A stretch of DNA of 64,000 nt from CAWJMD01 sp963843835 (GTDB taxonomy: Bacteria; Actinomycetota; Actinomycetes; Actinomycetales; CAWJMD01), in assembly GCA_963843835.1 (NCBI GenBank), contig CAWJMD010000008.1, positions 1,054,001 through 1,118,000 on the forward strand. The letters run 5' to 3'. Made by a program: the position numbers and the translations under genes. Of the stretch, positions 1 to 8,746 are shown piece after piece. Position 1 is the stretch's first letter. The number at the start of each line of letters is the position of its first letter. The notes beneath the pieces were generated by a model. The model was not told the origin of the DNA, did not search any database, and was given only the letters and a program-made list of their open reading frames with translations.

Positions 1-843
1 CCCTGCGAGCCGGGCGAGCTCGGCCGCGAAGACCATGCCGACGCTGACAGCCGCGCCGTGGCGCCACTGGTACCGCTCGACCAGTTCGACGGCGTGCCCC
101 AGCGTGTGGCCGTAGTTGAGCACCTCACGCAGGCCGGACTCGCGCAGGTCCTTGCCGACCACGTCGGCCTTCACGCGGACCGCCCGTTCGACGAGCTCGC
201 GCACGACGCCCGACGCCGGTTCGCTCACGGCCTCCGGGTCGGCCTCGATGAGGTCGAGGATCGCCGGGTCGGCGATGAAGCCGCACTTGACCACCTCGGC
301 CATCCCGGCGAGCAGGTCGTTGCGGTTGAGGGTCGCGAGCGTGTCGAGGTCGCACAGCACCCCGGCCGGCGCGTGGAAGGCCCCGACGAGGTTCTTGCCC
401 TCCGACGTGTTGATGCCGGTCTTGCCGCCCACCGCGGCGTCCACCATCGCGAGCAGGGTGGTGGGCACGTGCACGACGCGGACGCCGCGCAGCCAGGTCG
501 CCGCGACGAACCCGGCGAGGTCGGTCACCGCTCCCCCACCGACGGCCACGACGGCGTCGGTGCGCGTGAAGCCGGCCTGCCCCAGCACGCCCCAGCAGAA
601 CGCGGCCACCTCGGCGCGCTTGGCGTCCTCCCCGTCGGGGACCTCGGCGACGTAGGCCTCGAGACCTTGCGCGGCGAGGTCCTCGCGCACGGCGTCGCCG
701 GTGGCGGCCAGCCCGCGCGGGTGGACGACGAGCACGCGTTGAGCCCCACCGAGCAGACCGGCCAGCTCGGCCAGCAGCCCGGTGCCGATGACCACGTCGT
801 ACGGGTTCTCGCCGGGGACGGTGATGCGGGTCGGCTCGCTCAT
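1..843 (-). CDS. aroB: 3-dehydroquinate synthase, 3' end outside window
   Basis: Second step of the shikimate pathway: turns DAHP into 3-dehydroquinate with NAD and a metal ion, in the cytoplasm. The frame is open from the ATG at 843 to base 1, giving 281 residues without a stop; the family is about 360 long, so roughly 80 C-terminal residues lie beyond the window. Visible family marks are the NAD-binding GGG near residue 102, PTTLLA near 127, GGKTGIN near 139, the GMAEVVK segment near 180 and the metal-site stretch GHTLGHA near 245. The start codon shares four bases (ATGA) with the aroK stop, so translation is probably coupled. It is the last visible gene of aroC-aroK-aroB. Confidence 0.96.
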   Translation of the reverse strand, partial: MSEPTRITVPGENPYDVVIGTGLLAELAGLLGGAQRVLVVHPRGLAATGDAVREDLAAQGLEAYVAEVPDGEDAKRAEVAAFCWGVLGQAGFTRTDAVVAVGGGAVTDLAGFVAATWLRGVRVVHVPTTLLAMVDAAVGGKTGINTSEGKNLVGAFHAPAGVLCDLDTLATLNRNDLLAGMAEVVKCGFIADPAILDLIEADPEAVSEPASGVVRELVERAVRVKADVVGKDLRESGLREVLNYGHTLGHAVELVERYQWRHGAAVSVGMVFAAELARLAG

Positions 844-1373
844 GCCGACGCACCACCCAGCCCGGCGACCACGAGGTCGGCCACCTCGGCTGGCTGACGG
901 CCGTCCGTGGCCACGGTCAGGGTCGCCAGCCGCTCGTAGACGGGGCGCCGCGCGGCCATCAGCGACAGCCACTGCGCCCTGGGGTTGCCGATGAGCAGCG
1001 GCCGGCTGGTGTTCAGGCCGACCCGCCGAGCCGCGTCGGTGATCTGCACGTCCAGGAACACGACGGCTGTCCCCTGGCCGACGGCGCGCTCGAGCTCGGC
1101 CTGCGTCGACGCGTCGAGCACCGCGCCGCCCCCGAGCGCCACGACGGAGGCGCCGCCGCTCAGTGCGCGCTTCACGGCGTCCCGCTCCAGCACCCTGAAG
1201 GTCGCCTCGCCCGAGTCCACGAAGATCTCCGAGATCGACCGTCCCGCAGCTGACTCCACCAGCTCGTCGGTGTCGATCACCTCGTCGGCTGCGACACCCA
1301 GCCGGGACCCGAGCTCAGCGGCGACCGAGCTCTTCCCGGCTCCCGGCGGCCCGATCAGCACCACGCGCGTCAC
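840..1373 (-). CDS. aroK: Shikimate kinase
   Basis: Phosphorylates shikimate to shikimate 3-phosphate with ATP. The protein has 177 residues, normal for the family. Motifs: Walker A GPPGAGKS at residues 8-15, the metal and substrate DTD at 34-36, FR at 59-60, the GGG substrate loop at 81-83 and an arginine-bearing lid around NTSRPLL. I chose the GTG at 1373 because it gives a normal N-terminus directly before the first strand and overlaps the aroC stop as GTGA. The open frame continues far upstream inside aroC, but that part looks like translated antisense-phase sequence and not protein. Sits between aroC and aroB with 4-bp overlaps on both sides. Confidence 0.96.
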   Translation of the reverse strand: MTRVVLIGPPGAGKSSVAAELGSRLGVAADEVIDTDELVESAAGRSISEIFVDSGEATFRVLERDAVKRALSGGASVVALGGGAVLDASTQAELERAVGQGTAVVFLDVQITDAARRVGLNTSRPLLIGNPRAQWLSLMAARRPVYERLATLTVATDGRQPAEVADLVVAGLGGASA

Positions 1374-2572
1374 TGGCCGCCCGATCGCATCTGCTCGGGG
1401 ATCGCGGCCAGGTACGCCTCGGCGTTGCGCCGCGTCTCCGCGACCGAGTCGCCACCGAACTTCTCCAGCACGGCGTCGGCCAGCACCAGTGCGACCATCG
1501 CCTCGGCGACGACTCCCGCGGCGGGGACCGCGCACACGTCGGAGCGCTGGTTGATCGCCACGGCCTTCTCGCCCGTCGCGACGTCCACGGTGTCGAGGGC
1601 TCGCGGCACGGTGGAGATCGGCTTCATCGCCGCGCGCACGCGCAGCACCTCGCCCGTGCTCATGCCCCCCTCGGTGCCGCCGGCGCGACCGGTGCGCCGC
1701 CGGATGACCCCGTCGGCCCCGGCCTCGATCTCGTCGTGGGCCGCCGATCCGCGACGCGCGGCGGTGAGGAACCCGTCGCCGATCTCGACCCCCTTGATCG
1801 CCTGGACGCCCATCAGGGCGCCTGCCAGCCGGGAGTCGAGCCGCCGGTCCCAGTGGACGTGGGAACCGAGGCCGGGTGGGAGACCGTAGGCGAGGACCTC
1901 GACGACACCACCGAGCGTGTCGCCCTCGGTGCGCGCGGCGTCGACCTCGGAGACCATCGCCGCCGAGGTGGCTCCGTCGTGGCACCGCATCGGGTCGGCG
2001 TCGAGCGCCGCGAGGTCGTCGGGGCCTGGCAGCGCCGCGTCGAGGGGCACCGCGACCGGGCCGATGGACACGGTGTGGCTCACGAGCCTCGCGCCCACGG
2101 CCTGCTCGAGGAACGCGGCGGCCACCGCGCCGAGGGCCACCCGCGCCGCCGTCTCACGGGCGCTCGCACGCTCCAGGACGGGTCGTGCGTCGTCGAACCC
2201 GTACTTCTGCATCCCCACCAGGTCGGCGTGACCCGGCCGCGGCCTGGTCAGGGCGGCGTTGCGGGCCTGCCGGCCCAGGACCTCGGGGTCGACGGGGTCG
2301 GCCGACATCACCGTCTCCCACTTGGGCCACTCGGTGTTCCCCACCTGGATCGCGACGGGTCCCCCCTGGCTCACGCCGTGCCTGACCCCACCGAGGATGG
2401 CCACCTCGTCGGCCTCGAACTTCATCCGCGCCCCTCGGCCGTAGCCGAGGCGACGGCGCGCGAGGGAGGTCCTCAGGTCGTCGGTGGTGACCTCGACGCC
2501 GGCGGGCAGCCCGTCGAGAACCCCTGTCAGCGCAGGGCCGTGCGATTCACCTGCAGTGAGCCAGCGCAGCAT
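1370..2572 (-). CDS. aroC: Chorismate synthase
   Basis: Makes chorismate from EPSP using reduced FMN; last step of the common aromatic pathway. The 400-residue length fits the family. The N-terminus MLRWLTAGESHGPAL holds the GESHGPA signature, and RPGHADL near residue 120 is the second family signature. The ATG at 2572 is preceded by AAAGGA at a good distance, so this gene has its own ribosome site. It follows the type IV pilus block after about 100 bases containing a hairpin, so it is probably transcribed at least partly from its own promoter. It starts the aroC-aroK-aroB run. Confidence 0.97.
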   Translation of the reverse strand: MLRWLTAGESHGPALTGVLDGLPAGVEVTTDDLRTSLARRRLGYGRGARMKFEADEVAILGGVRHGVSQGGPVAIQVGNTEWPKWETVMSADPVDPEVLGRQARNAALTRPRPGHADLVGMQKYGFDDARPVLERASARETAARVALGAVAAAFLEQAVGARLVSHTVSIGPVAVPLDAALPGPDDLAALDADPMRCHDGATSAAMVSEVDAARTEGDTLGGVVEVLAYGLPPGLGSHVHWDRRLDSRLAGALMGVQAIKGVEIGDGFLTAARRGSAAHDEIEAGADGVIRRRTGRAGGTEGGMSTGEVLRVRAAMKPISTVPRALDTVDVATGEKAVAINQRSDVCAVPAAGVVAEAMVALVLADAVLEKFGGDSVAETRRNAEAYLAAIPEQMRSGGQ

Positions 2573-2612
2573 GCCGCGATCCTTTCACGGCTGGCCGCCG
2601 GGGCCGGACGCG

Positions 2613-2649
2613 CCTGCGGGGACGCCCAGGTCGTGGACGTCCCCGCAGG
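2613..2649 (-). terminator. Hairpin between the pilus block and aroC
   Basis: A 12-bp perfect inverted repeat (CCTGCGGGGACG and its complement) with a 13-base loop lies 27 bases past the stop of the PilP-like gene and 40 bases before aroC. No T-run follows, so this is a GC-rich hairpin of the kind common in actinobacteria. It may end the pilus transcript or act as an mRNA 3' end. Confidence 0.5.
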
Positions 2650-2675
2650 TGGTCGGGGTGGAAGGGTCGGTTCGG

Positions 2676-3491
2676 TCAGCCGGTGTACTGCCAGAGCAGG
2701 ACGGTCTCGCCGAGCGCCACCGTGTACACGGCGTCACCCATCTGGATCGTCACGCCGTCGAGGACGCCGTCGGCGTCCGCGTCCGCGCCCTTGGCCGTGT
2801 ACTCGACCCATGAGCCGGGCGCAGTGGTACCGAGGAACTCGCCCACCGGGAGGTCGGCGACGTCGAACTGCTGCGTATCACTGCGGAGGGTGAAGTCCGC
2901 CTCGCCTGAGACGGCGTCCCCTCCGACCAGCGTGAGGGTGGCGAGCTGCGGGGTCTTGCCGTCCTTGCCGTCCCTGCCGTTGCGCCCGTCCCTGCCGTTG
3001 GTGCCGTCGACACCATCCTTGCCGTCGGTGCCCGGGAGGACGGCGAGTGACCCGCCACCAGCTCCGCCGGTGTAGGCGGAGGAACCGGTGCTGACGGGGG
3101 CGGACGTGGCTGCGGGCGTCGATGCCGGTGCGGCACCCTCCCCGCCCTCGACCACCAGCGCCGCGAAGGGGTTGCGGCCGTTGAACTCGGTGAGAGTCGG
3201 CAGCGGCGTGGGCGCCTGGGTCGGCGTCGCAACCGGCGAGTCGGACGGGGCGGAACTGGGCGGCGGGGCCGCGACGACATCGTCGACGCTGCTGCCCGAC
3301 TGGCTGAAGAAGTACAGGCCGGTACCCACGGCCGCGAGGGCCGCGACCCCGACGAGGCCGATCAGCACGGGTGTCTTCACGGACGAGGTCGCGGGAGCCC
3401 CCGGTCCCGGCGATGAGGGTCCTGCGGCGGAAGAGGACTCCGACGAGGGCGAGGCGAACGGGTTCGGCGTTCCGAACGGGCTGGTGGTCAT
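2676..3491 (-). CDS. PilP-like type IV pilus protein with collagen-like stretch
   Basis: A 271-residue membrane-anchored protein at the end of the pilMNO row, where pilP sits in Gram-negatives. It has a Ser/Pro/Gly-rich cytoplasmic head (1-38), one membrane helix (about 41-62), a Pro/Thr/Ser-rich linker, and GRNPFAAL near residue 105, which resembles the RDPF segment of PilP proteins. After a Gly/Ser linker there are about eight Gly-X-Y triplets (154-179), then a C-terminal domain that looks beta-rich. The triplets contain mostly Asp, Lys, Arg and Asn. The PilP label is an inference from position and this short motif; the collagen-like part is directly visible. It could equally be a lineage-specific pilus accessory protein. 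Confidence 0.7.
   Translation of the reverse strand: MTTSPFGTPNPFASPSSESSSAAGPSSPGPGAPATSSVKTPVLIGLVGVAALAAVGTGLYFFSQSGSSVDDVVAAPPPSSAPSDSPVATPTQAPTPLPTLTEFNGRNPFAALVVEGGEGAAPASTPAATSAPVSTGSSAYTGGAGGGSLAVLPGTDGKDGVDGTNGRDGRNGRDGKDGKTPQLATLTLVGGDAVSGEADFTLRSDTQQFDVADLPVGEFLGTTAPGSWVEYTAKGADADADGVLDGVTIQMGDAVYTVALGETVLLWQYTG
2955..3032 (-). repeat. Collagen-like Gly-X-Y triplet repeat inside PilP-like gene
   Basis: Codes for residues 154-179, with glycine at every third position (GTD, GKD, GVD, GTN, GRD, GRN, GRD, GKD). The DNA repeats a 9-base theme around GGCAAGGACGG, so the copy number could change by slippage. Charged X and Y residues without proline are typical of bacterial collagen-like segments. 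Confidence 0.8.
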
Positions 3492-3516
3492 GGCGTCACG
3501 TCTCCTGGTCGCCGTG

Positions 3517-4260
3517 TCAGTTGGTCGTGGTGTCGACGACGCCGGGTCCGGCGTTGGGCACGGTCACGCCGGGTGCCGCGGACGAAGGGTCCGACACCGG
3601 CTTGAGCACGAAGACGCTTCCGGTGATCGTCATGGTGACGTCGCCGTTCGCGACCGCCGGCTTTCCGCCCTGGGCAGCCTTGGCCTGCTCCTCGGCCACC
3701 ACGTTCAGCCCCTGCACGAGGTAGTCCCGCGACAGGGCGGTCTGGACGGCCTTGAGGAAGAGCTTGGCGTTGTAGAAGTTCCCGACCACGACGACGTCCA
3801 CGGGAACCGCCGCGAGCGTGTCCCCACTCGGAGCCGCCACCGGGGCAGCTGCCTCACCCTCGGCGGGGACGGCGGCGGGATCGGGCTGCGGCGCAGGGGC
3901 GCCCTCACCGGCCAGTGCGATGGCCACCGATGGCGTCACCGACATCAGCGTCACACCGTTGGCGGCAGCCTGGGCGTCCAGCTCGCGCACCAGCGTGGGG
4001 ATCTCGGGCGACTCCGGCATCGCCTTCTTCACGGCGGCGAGCTCGGCTTGGCGCTGGGGGAGCTCCGCGAACTGCGACTTGAGCTCCTCGATCTCCAGCG
4101 TCAGTGCGGCGTTGGAGGCCTCGGTCGCCGTCGTCTGGTCACGGAGCTCCGCGGCCTCGGCGCGCTTGGGGCCGATCAGCAGCAGCCATGAGGCCACGAC
4201 GGCCAGCACGCAGACCGCCGCGGTCGCGGCGACCCACAGCGTGGTCTTCGACAGGGACAT
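3517..4260 (-). CDS. pilO: Type IV pilus assembly protein PilO-like
   Basis: A 247-residue inner-membrane alignment protein that pairs with PilN. It has one helix (about residues 8-31), then a charged coiled-coil region (about 35-80) and an alpha/beta domain with an Ala/Pro-rich insert near 125-150. This is the standard PilO plan. It lies one base after pilN and 25 bases before the PilP-like gene, and no other reading is likely. The C-terminus carries a Pro/Asn/Thr-rich tail. Confidence 0.83.
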   Translation of the reverse strand: MSLSKTTLWVAATAAVCVLAVVASWLLLIGPKRAEAAELRDQTTATEASNAALTLEIEELKSQFAELPQRQAELAAVKKAMPESPEIPTLVRELDAQAAANGVTLMSVTPSVAIALAGEGAPAPQPDPAAVPAEGEAAAPVAAPSGDTLAAVPVDVVVVGNFYNAKLFLKAVQTALSRDYLVQGLNVVAEEQAKAAQGGKPAVANGDVTMTITGSVFVLKPVSDPSSAAPGVTVPNAGPGVVDTTTN

Positions 4261-4261
4261 C

Positions 4262-4969
4262 TCAGCCGGCCTCTCGTTCGTAGCGGTTCGACAGGGCGTC
4301 GGACGTCACGACCGCCTGGGTGGTGAAGTCGACGATGACGGTGCCGTCGATCTGGTTTCGCTCCGACTGGCTCAACGACGGGTCGGCGAACCCCTCGGTC
4401 CCGGCGAGGACGTCGAGCCACGCGGACACATCGGAGTGCACCTTGCCGGTGCCGAGGACCGTGATGGTGCCGATACCGGACCGGGTCAGAGGGTCGGCCG
4501 GCAGTCCGGAGGCCGCAGCCGCGCCCGCGGGAGCCCCCACGGTGGCCGTGAGGTCGGTGATCCAGACGTCCTTCGGGTAGGTCAGGGCGAGGTCGTCCAG
4601 GTAGGGGCTCCAGAGGACGTCGGACGCCATGGCGGTCGAGCGGGCGTTCTGGGCCGACTCGACCTGCGCCAGGGTGCGCGGAACCTCGGCGTACTTGCTC
4701 GCCTCGGCATTGAGCGTCACGGTGCGCTTCTGCTCGGTCGCGAGGCCGTCGGCCGCCGAGTCGGCGCCCGCAGAAGCGAGCAGGTAGCCCGCCCCGACCG
4801 CGCCAAGCACTCCGACGACGACGAGCCCGAGGATGGCCTGGGTGCGACGGAGCTGACGCTCCTGCGCGATCTCCGGGGGAAGCAGGTTGACCCGCGGGAC
4901 GGTGTACCCCACGCCGAAGGCGCTACCGAGCTCGACTTCCTCGGTGGCCTTCTCGAAGTTGACGGTCAT
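4262..4969 (-). CDS. pilN: Type IV pilus assembly protein PilN-like
   Basis: A 235-residue protein with a cytoplasmic N-terminus carrying PRVNLLPPE (residues 25-33), the short segment by which PilN binds PilM. A membrane helix follows at about 45-66, then a coiled coil and an extracytoplasmic ferredoxin-like domain. The ATG at 4969 overlaps the pilM stop as ATGA, so the two are likely translated together and made in matching amounts. The next gene, pilO, follows after one base. Confidence 0.86.
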   Translation of the reverse strand: MTVNFEKATEEVELGSAFGVGYTVPRVNLLPPEIAQERQLRRTQAILGLVVVGVLGAVGAGYLLASAGADSAADGLATEQKRTVTLNAEASKYAEVPRTLAQVESAQNARSTAMASDVLWSPYLDDLALTYPKDVWITDLTATVGAPAGAAAASGLPADPLTRSGIGTITVLGTGKVHSDVSAWLDVLAGTEGFADPSLSQSERNQIDGTVIVDFTTQAVVTSDALSNRYEREAG

Positions 4970-6015
4970 GACTGGGCTCCGAGTGCGAGACCCACCGGCA
5001 CGGCGGCCAGGGGCTGGACGAGGGACAGCTGCTGCTCGCTGAGACCGGTCCGCCCGATGCTCATCGTCGACATCGGGTCACCGGCGATGACGTCGAGGCG
5101 GGTCGCCCCGCTGAGCCGCTCGGCCAGGCCCCGCAGGGTCGAGCCGCCGCCGGAGAGCACGAGCCGGCCGATGGGCCAGTCGGGGTTCGAGGCGGCGTAG
5201 TAGTCGAGGGAGCCCCGCACCTCGTCCACGAACGACTGCGCGGTGCCCTCCACGGCGCGTGCGGCGGTGGCGAGCTCGTCACCCGCACCGAGGAGCCCGA
5301 GCTGCTGCTTCAGCCCCTCGGCCTCACCCATCGGCACGCCCAGCCGCTCGGCGACCGAGTCGGTGATGTCCTGTCCACCCATCAGCAGGATGCGGACGAA
5401 GCGCGGCACCCCGGCCGAGTGGACGACGATGTTCGTGACGCGCGAGCCGATGTCGACGAGGGCCTCGGTCTCGACGTCGGCCGACACACGCGTGCCGATC
5501 GAGCGGAGGACCGCGAAGGAGGTCAGGTCGACCATCGTGGTCTGCAGTCCGGCCATCTGGACACAGCGCACGTTGGCCATCACGGTCTCGCGAGCCGCAG
5601 CGACCAGCAGGCCCCGCGTCTGCGCGACACCGTTGACCTGAACGGTCTCCAGCGGGTGGAAGTCGAGGACGGCCTGGTCGACCGGCATCGGCAGGTAGTC
5701 CTGCACCTGGAAGGGCAGTGCCTTCTTCAGGTCCGCAGGCGGCATCGGGGGCAGGTCCACCTGCCGCACGACGACGCGCTGGTTCGCGACCCCGAGCACG
5801 ACCTTCTTGTGGCTGAACTTGGTCGCTGACCACAGCTGCCTGATGGCAGCGGCCACGGTCGGCTGGTCAAGGACCTCGCCGTCGCGTACCGCACCCTCGG
5901 GAACGGCCACCTGACCGAACTTCTCGAGCGTCACTCCGCTCCTGCCGAACGACAGCTCGGCAGCTCGTACGCCTGAGGTCCCGATGTCGAGACCGATGGC
6001 GGTTCGTCCAGCCAC
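4966..6015 (-). CDS. pilM: Type IV pilus assembly ATPase-fold protein PilM
   Basis: A cytoplasmic actin-like protein that docks on PilN and links the cytoplasmic ATPases to the membrane complex. The N-terminus AIGLDIGTSGVRAAEL is the nucleotide phosphate loop of the PilM/FtsA fold, and LVLSGGGSTLRGL near the C-terminus is the adenosine site. I prefer the GTG at 6015 (349 residues) because AAGGGGA lies just upstream and the protein then begins at the first strand; the frame stays open for 26 more codons upstream. A 140-base gap separates it from the peptidase gene, room for a separate promoter. Confidence 0.88.
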   Translation of the reverse strand: MAGRTAIGLDIGTSGVRAAELSFGRSGVTLEKFGQVAVPEGAVRDGEVLDQPTVAAAIRQLWSATKFSHKKVVLGVANQRVVVRQVDLPPMPPADLKKALPFQVQDYLPMPVDQAVLDFHPLETVQVNGVAQTRGLLVAAARETVMANVRCVQMAGLQTTMVDLTSFAVLRSIGTRVSADVETEALVDIGSRVTNIVVHSAGVPRFVRILLMGGQDITDSVAERLGVPMGEAEGLKQQLGLLGAGDELATAARAVEGTAQSFVDEVRGSLDYYAASNPDWPIGRLVLSGGGSTLRGLAERLSGATRLDVIAGDPMSTMSIGRTGLSEQQLSLVQPLAAVPVGLALGAQS

Positions 6016-6155
6016 GTCACGTCCCCTTCCGTCGCAGCCCACTTGGGCCGTCAGCCAGTCATCGGGGTGAATCTGCGCCGCCTTGAGCGGCACGGACGGA
6101 CCAGTTGGGCCGGTCGAGTGAATCGCCCGTTCGGACTAGCGTCCGCTGGCGGACG

Positions 6156-6947
6156 TCACTGCCAGGACAGGCCGACGAGACCCAGGTACCAGTCGACGAG
6201 GTCGTCCCCGACGACGATCGCCGACGCGGCGCCGGCGAGCATGAAGGGACCGAAGGGGATCAACGACTTGCGGCCGGCCCGACGGACCACCATCAGCCCC
6301 GCGCCGACCAGCCCGCCGAGAAGGAACGCCAGGAAGGCGCCCAGCGGCACGAGCACCCAGCCGAGGAACCCCAGGTACATGCCGAGGACGCCGGCGAGCT
6401 TGACGTCCCCGAAGCCCATGCCCTTCGGGTAGATGAACATCACCACGAAGTAGAAGGCGTAGAGCGCCAGCCCGGCCAACAGCGTGCGCAGGAGCACAGC
6501 GGGCTCACCCTCCAGCAGCGCAGCCCCTCCGAGGAGGAGCGCCGCAACGGGGTAGCTCGGCAGCACGATCGCGTTCGGCAGCCGGTGCACGTCGAGGTCG
6601 ATGAGGGCGAGAGCAACGCCCACGGCCGCCAGGTAGAGGAAGGCCGGGAGGTGCCAGACGGCGCCGAAGTACCACGCGGTGAGCCCGAAGAGGATCGCGG
6701 TGCCCAGCTCCACCGCCGGGTACCGAGGGCTGATCGGCTCGCCGCAGTCGCGGCAGCGACCGCGCAGGACGAGCCAGCTCAGCACCGGGACGTTGTCGAC
6801 GGACCGGATCCCGACGCCGCACCGCGGGCATGCGCTCGGCGGGCTGACCACCGACTCGCCCCGCGGCACGCGCCAGACCACCACGTTGAGGAAGGACCCG
6901 ATCGCCAGCCCGAGAAGGGTCGCGAAGCCGACGAGGAGTGGGGTCAC
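6156..6947 (-). CDS. pilD: Prepilin peptidase (A24 family)
   Basis: A membrane aspartic protease that cuts the short leader of prepilins and usually methylates the new N-terminus. The 263 residues hold the cytoplasmic zinc-type pairs CPRC (40-43) and CRDC (65-68), the first catalytic Asp in ALIDLDVHRLPN (near 117-119), the second in GMGFGDVKL (Asp 181), and about eight hydrophobic helices. It therefore has both the methylase-type domain and the peptidase. It lies 20 bases after the PilX-like gene, and its substrates are the five prepilins upstream. Confidence 0.94.
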   Translation of the reverse strand: MTPLLVGFATLLGLAIGSFLNVVVWRVPRGESVVSPPSACPRCGVGIRSVDNVPVLSWLVLRGRCRDCGEPISPRYPAVELGTAILFGLTAWYFGAVWHLPAFLYLAAVGVALALIDLDVHRLPNAIVLPSYPVAALLLGGAALLEGEPAVLLRTLLAGLALYAFYFVVMFIYPKGMGFGDVKLAGVLGMYLGFLGWVLVPLGAFLAFLLGGLVGAGLMVVRRAGRKSLIPFGPFMLAGAASAIVVGDDLVDWYLGLVGLSWQ

Positions 6948-6967
6948 GAGCGGTCAGGCTAGTCGAC

Positions 6968-8746
6968 CTAGCTGTCCTCCTCGGAGAAGCTCGTGCTCGA
7001 CCACGCGTCGTTCTGCAGCTCGAGGAACGAGGGCGGAGGGAGCGCGGTCAGACGCGTGTCGTAGTTGTAGTCCTTGTCGTACCCGGTGCCGCCGCTGGTT
7101 CCGACCGGGCCCCGGAACTTCTGGACGATCACGCCGTTCACGGTGAGGTTGCCGAGGTTCGTCGATCCGGTGTTGTAGTTCTGCACCGTGAAGCTGTTGG
7201 CGACGGAGGCGATGGCGGCGTCGATCCGCACGTTCACCAGCTTCGTCGACTCGGTCGAGGGGTGGTAGACCTCGACGTTGTTCTGGCCGACGAGGCCCAG
7301 GACGTTCGTGCTCGAGAGCCCGCCGTCGTACACGGTGTTGCCGACCACGATCACGTCGTGGGCGCTCGCGACCGTGTACTTGCCCTTGACCGTTCCCTTG
7401 ACGAAGACGTCGCCCCGCATGCAGTCGTAGGTGTCTCCCGTCCCGGTCGTGTACTCGGACACCGGCTCAGCCGAGCCGCATGCCGCTCGATAGTTGGGGT
7501 CGCTGGTCGACGCCGGGACGTCCTGCACGTAGATCACGCCGTTCGCGGGTCCGTTCACGACCGACGCGGTGCTCGGGCTACCGCCGATGCAGCCGGAGTT
7601 CGTCACCTTCGTGTAGGGGCTCTTGACCTTGAGCTTGCCGCTGCTGAGGAACTCGATGGTGGTCGGGCCGGTGTAGAGGCACCCCGTCCCACCCAGAGAG
7701 GCGTCGGCGAGCCTTCGGATGTTGAGGTTGGTCGGCGGCATCTCGAGCCGCGGCGAGTACTTGGGGAGGTTCGTCAGCGGCGTGTAGGCGTTGTTGACCC
7801 AGAGCTTCGCCGGGTTGGGTGGGTTGCGCACCTGCCCCGTTGTCGCCCAGCTGGTGGTCGTGGGTCCCTTGAAGTTGACGTTGCCGTTGAGGGTCAGGGT
7901 GTCGTTGCTGTGCAGGGGTCCGTTGATCACGTCGCTGCCCGAGAAGTTGATCGTCAGGCAGTCGAAGTAGTACGTGTCCGAACCCCCGCCGCGGATACCG
8001 GAGGGGGGCGTGTCGGACGCCGAGAACCAGACCTCCGCCGTCTTCGTGCCGGACTCGCTCCACTGCACAGTGCGCGGGAACGTGGCACGTCCGTCGTAGT
8101 AGTACATCTCGCAGCCGCGGCGAACCTGGTCCGAGGTCGGACGCAGGAGGGTGTAGCTCGTGCTCTTCTTGGCGGCGAACGGGATGATGGAGCCGATGTT
8201 GCCGTTCGACGAGACGGTGAACGAGCGGTTGCCGAGGAACGACAGCTGCGCCGTGCTCACCGGGCTGAACGTCTCGTAGTTGGAGTAGTACAGGAACTTG
8301 AGGAAGGCCGTCTTCGTGAGGTCGGCCACGATCGTGCGCTTGACGCCGTTCACCCGGCCGGTCACCTGCAGACGCACAGCACCGGGTGTCACCGTCGACA
8401 GGGGGTTGGAGAGCACCTTCTGGGTGTACTGCGCGGTGTTGGTCCCCGTGGTACCCGGTACGGTCGCCCAGCCTGTCAGCGCCAGGTTCGGCGTCGAGTC
8501 GCCACAGGGCACGTCCCAGTATGTGTCACAGGTGTTCAGCCGCGACACGTAGTCCTGAACACCCGCCTGCGCTGCTGCCAGTGCTGCACGGAAGTCCTGT
8601 CCTCGCCGACTCTGGGTCACGGTGTTGAGGGCGTAGCCCATCGACGCGAGCGCCAGACCCGAGACCAGCAGGAAGGCCAGCAGCACGGCCACCATCGTGT
8701 AGCCCTCGTCGTCGCCCCGTCGTGCCGTGAAGCGCTGAACCACCAT
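6968..8746 (-). CDS. Large PilX/GspK-like minor pilin
   Basis: A 592-residue protein starting MVVQRFTARRGDDEG then YTMVAVLLAFLLV, a class III prepilin leader and helix. Position 5 after the cut is Ala instead of the usual Glu. In GspK/PilX-type proteins this change goes with a place at the very tip of the fibre, where no further subunit needs to be paired. The rest is a large, Thr/Ser/Asn-rich, probably beta-rich extracellular body with several Cys residues. The start at 8746 gives TGATG with the pilW stop; the open frame runs further upstream inside pilW in another phase and is not used. Function by family and position; surface or adhesive role inferred. Confidence 0.78.
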   Translation of the reverse strand: MVVQRFTARRGDDEGYTMVAVLLAFLLVSGLALASMGYALNTVTQSRRGQDFRAALAAAQAGVQDYVSRLNTCDTYWDVPCGDSTPNLALTGWATVPGTTGTNTAQYTQKVLSNPLSTVTPGAVRLQVTGRVNGVKRTIVADLTKTAFLKFLYYSNYETFSPVSTAQLSFLGNRSFTVSSNGNIGSIIPFAAKKSTSYTLLRPTSDQVRRGCEMYYYDGRATFPRTVQWSESGTKTAEVWFSASDTPPSGIRGGGSDTYYFDCLTINFSGSDVINGPLHSNDTLTLNGNVNFKGPTTTSWATTGQVRNPPNPAKLWVNNAYTPLTNLPKYSPRLEMPPTNLNIRRLADASLGGTGCLYTGPTTIEFLSSGKLKVKSPYTKVTNSGCIGGSPSTASVVNGPANGVIYVQDVPASTSDPNYRAACGSAEPVSEYTTGTGDTYDCMRGDVFVKGTVKGKYTVASAHDVIVVGNTVYDGGLSSTNVLGLVGQNNVEVYHPSTESTKLVNVRIDAAIASVANSFTVQNYNTGSTNLGNLTVNGVIVQKFRGPVGTSGGTGYDKDYNYDTRLTALPPPSFLELQNDAWSSTSFSEEDS

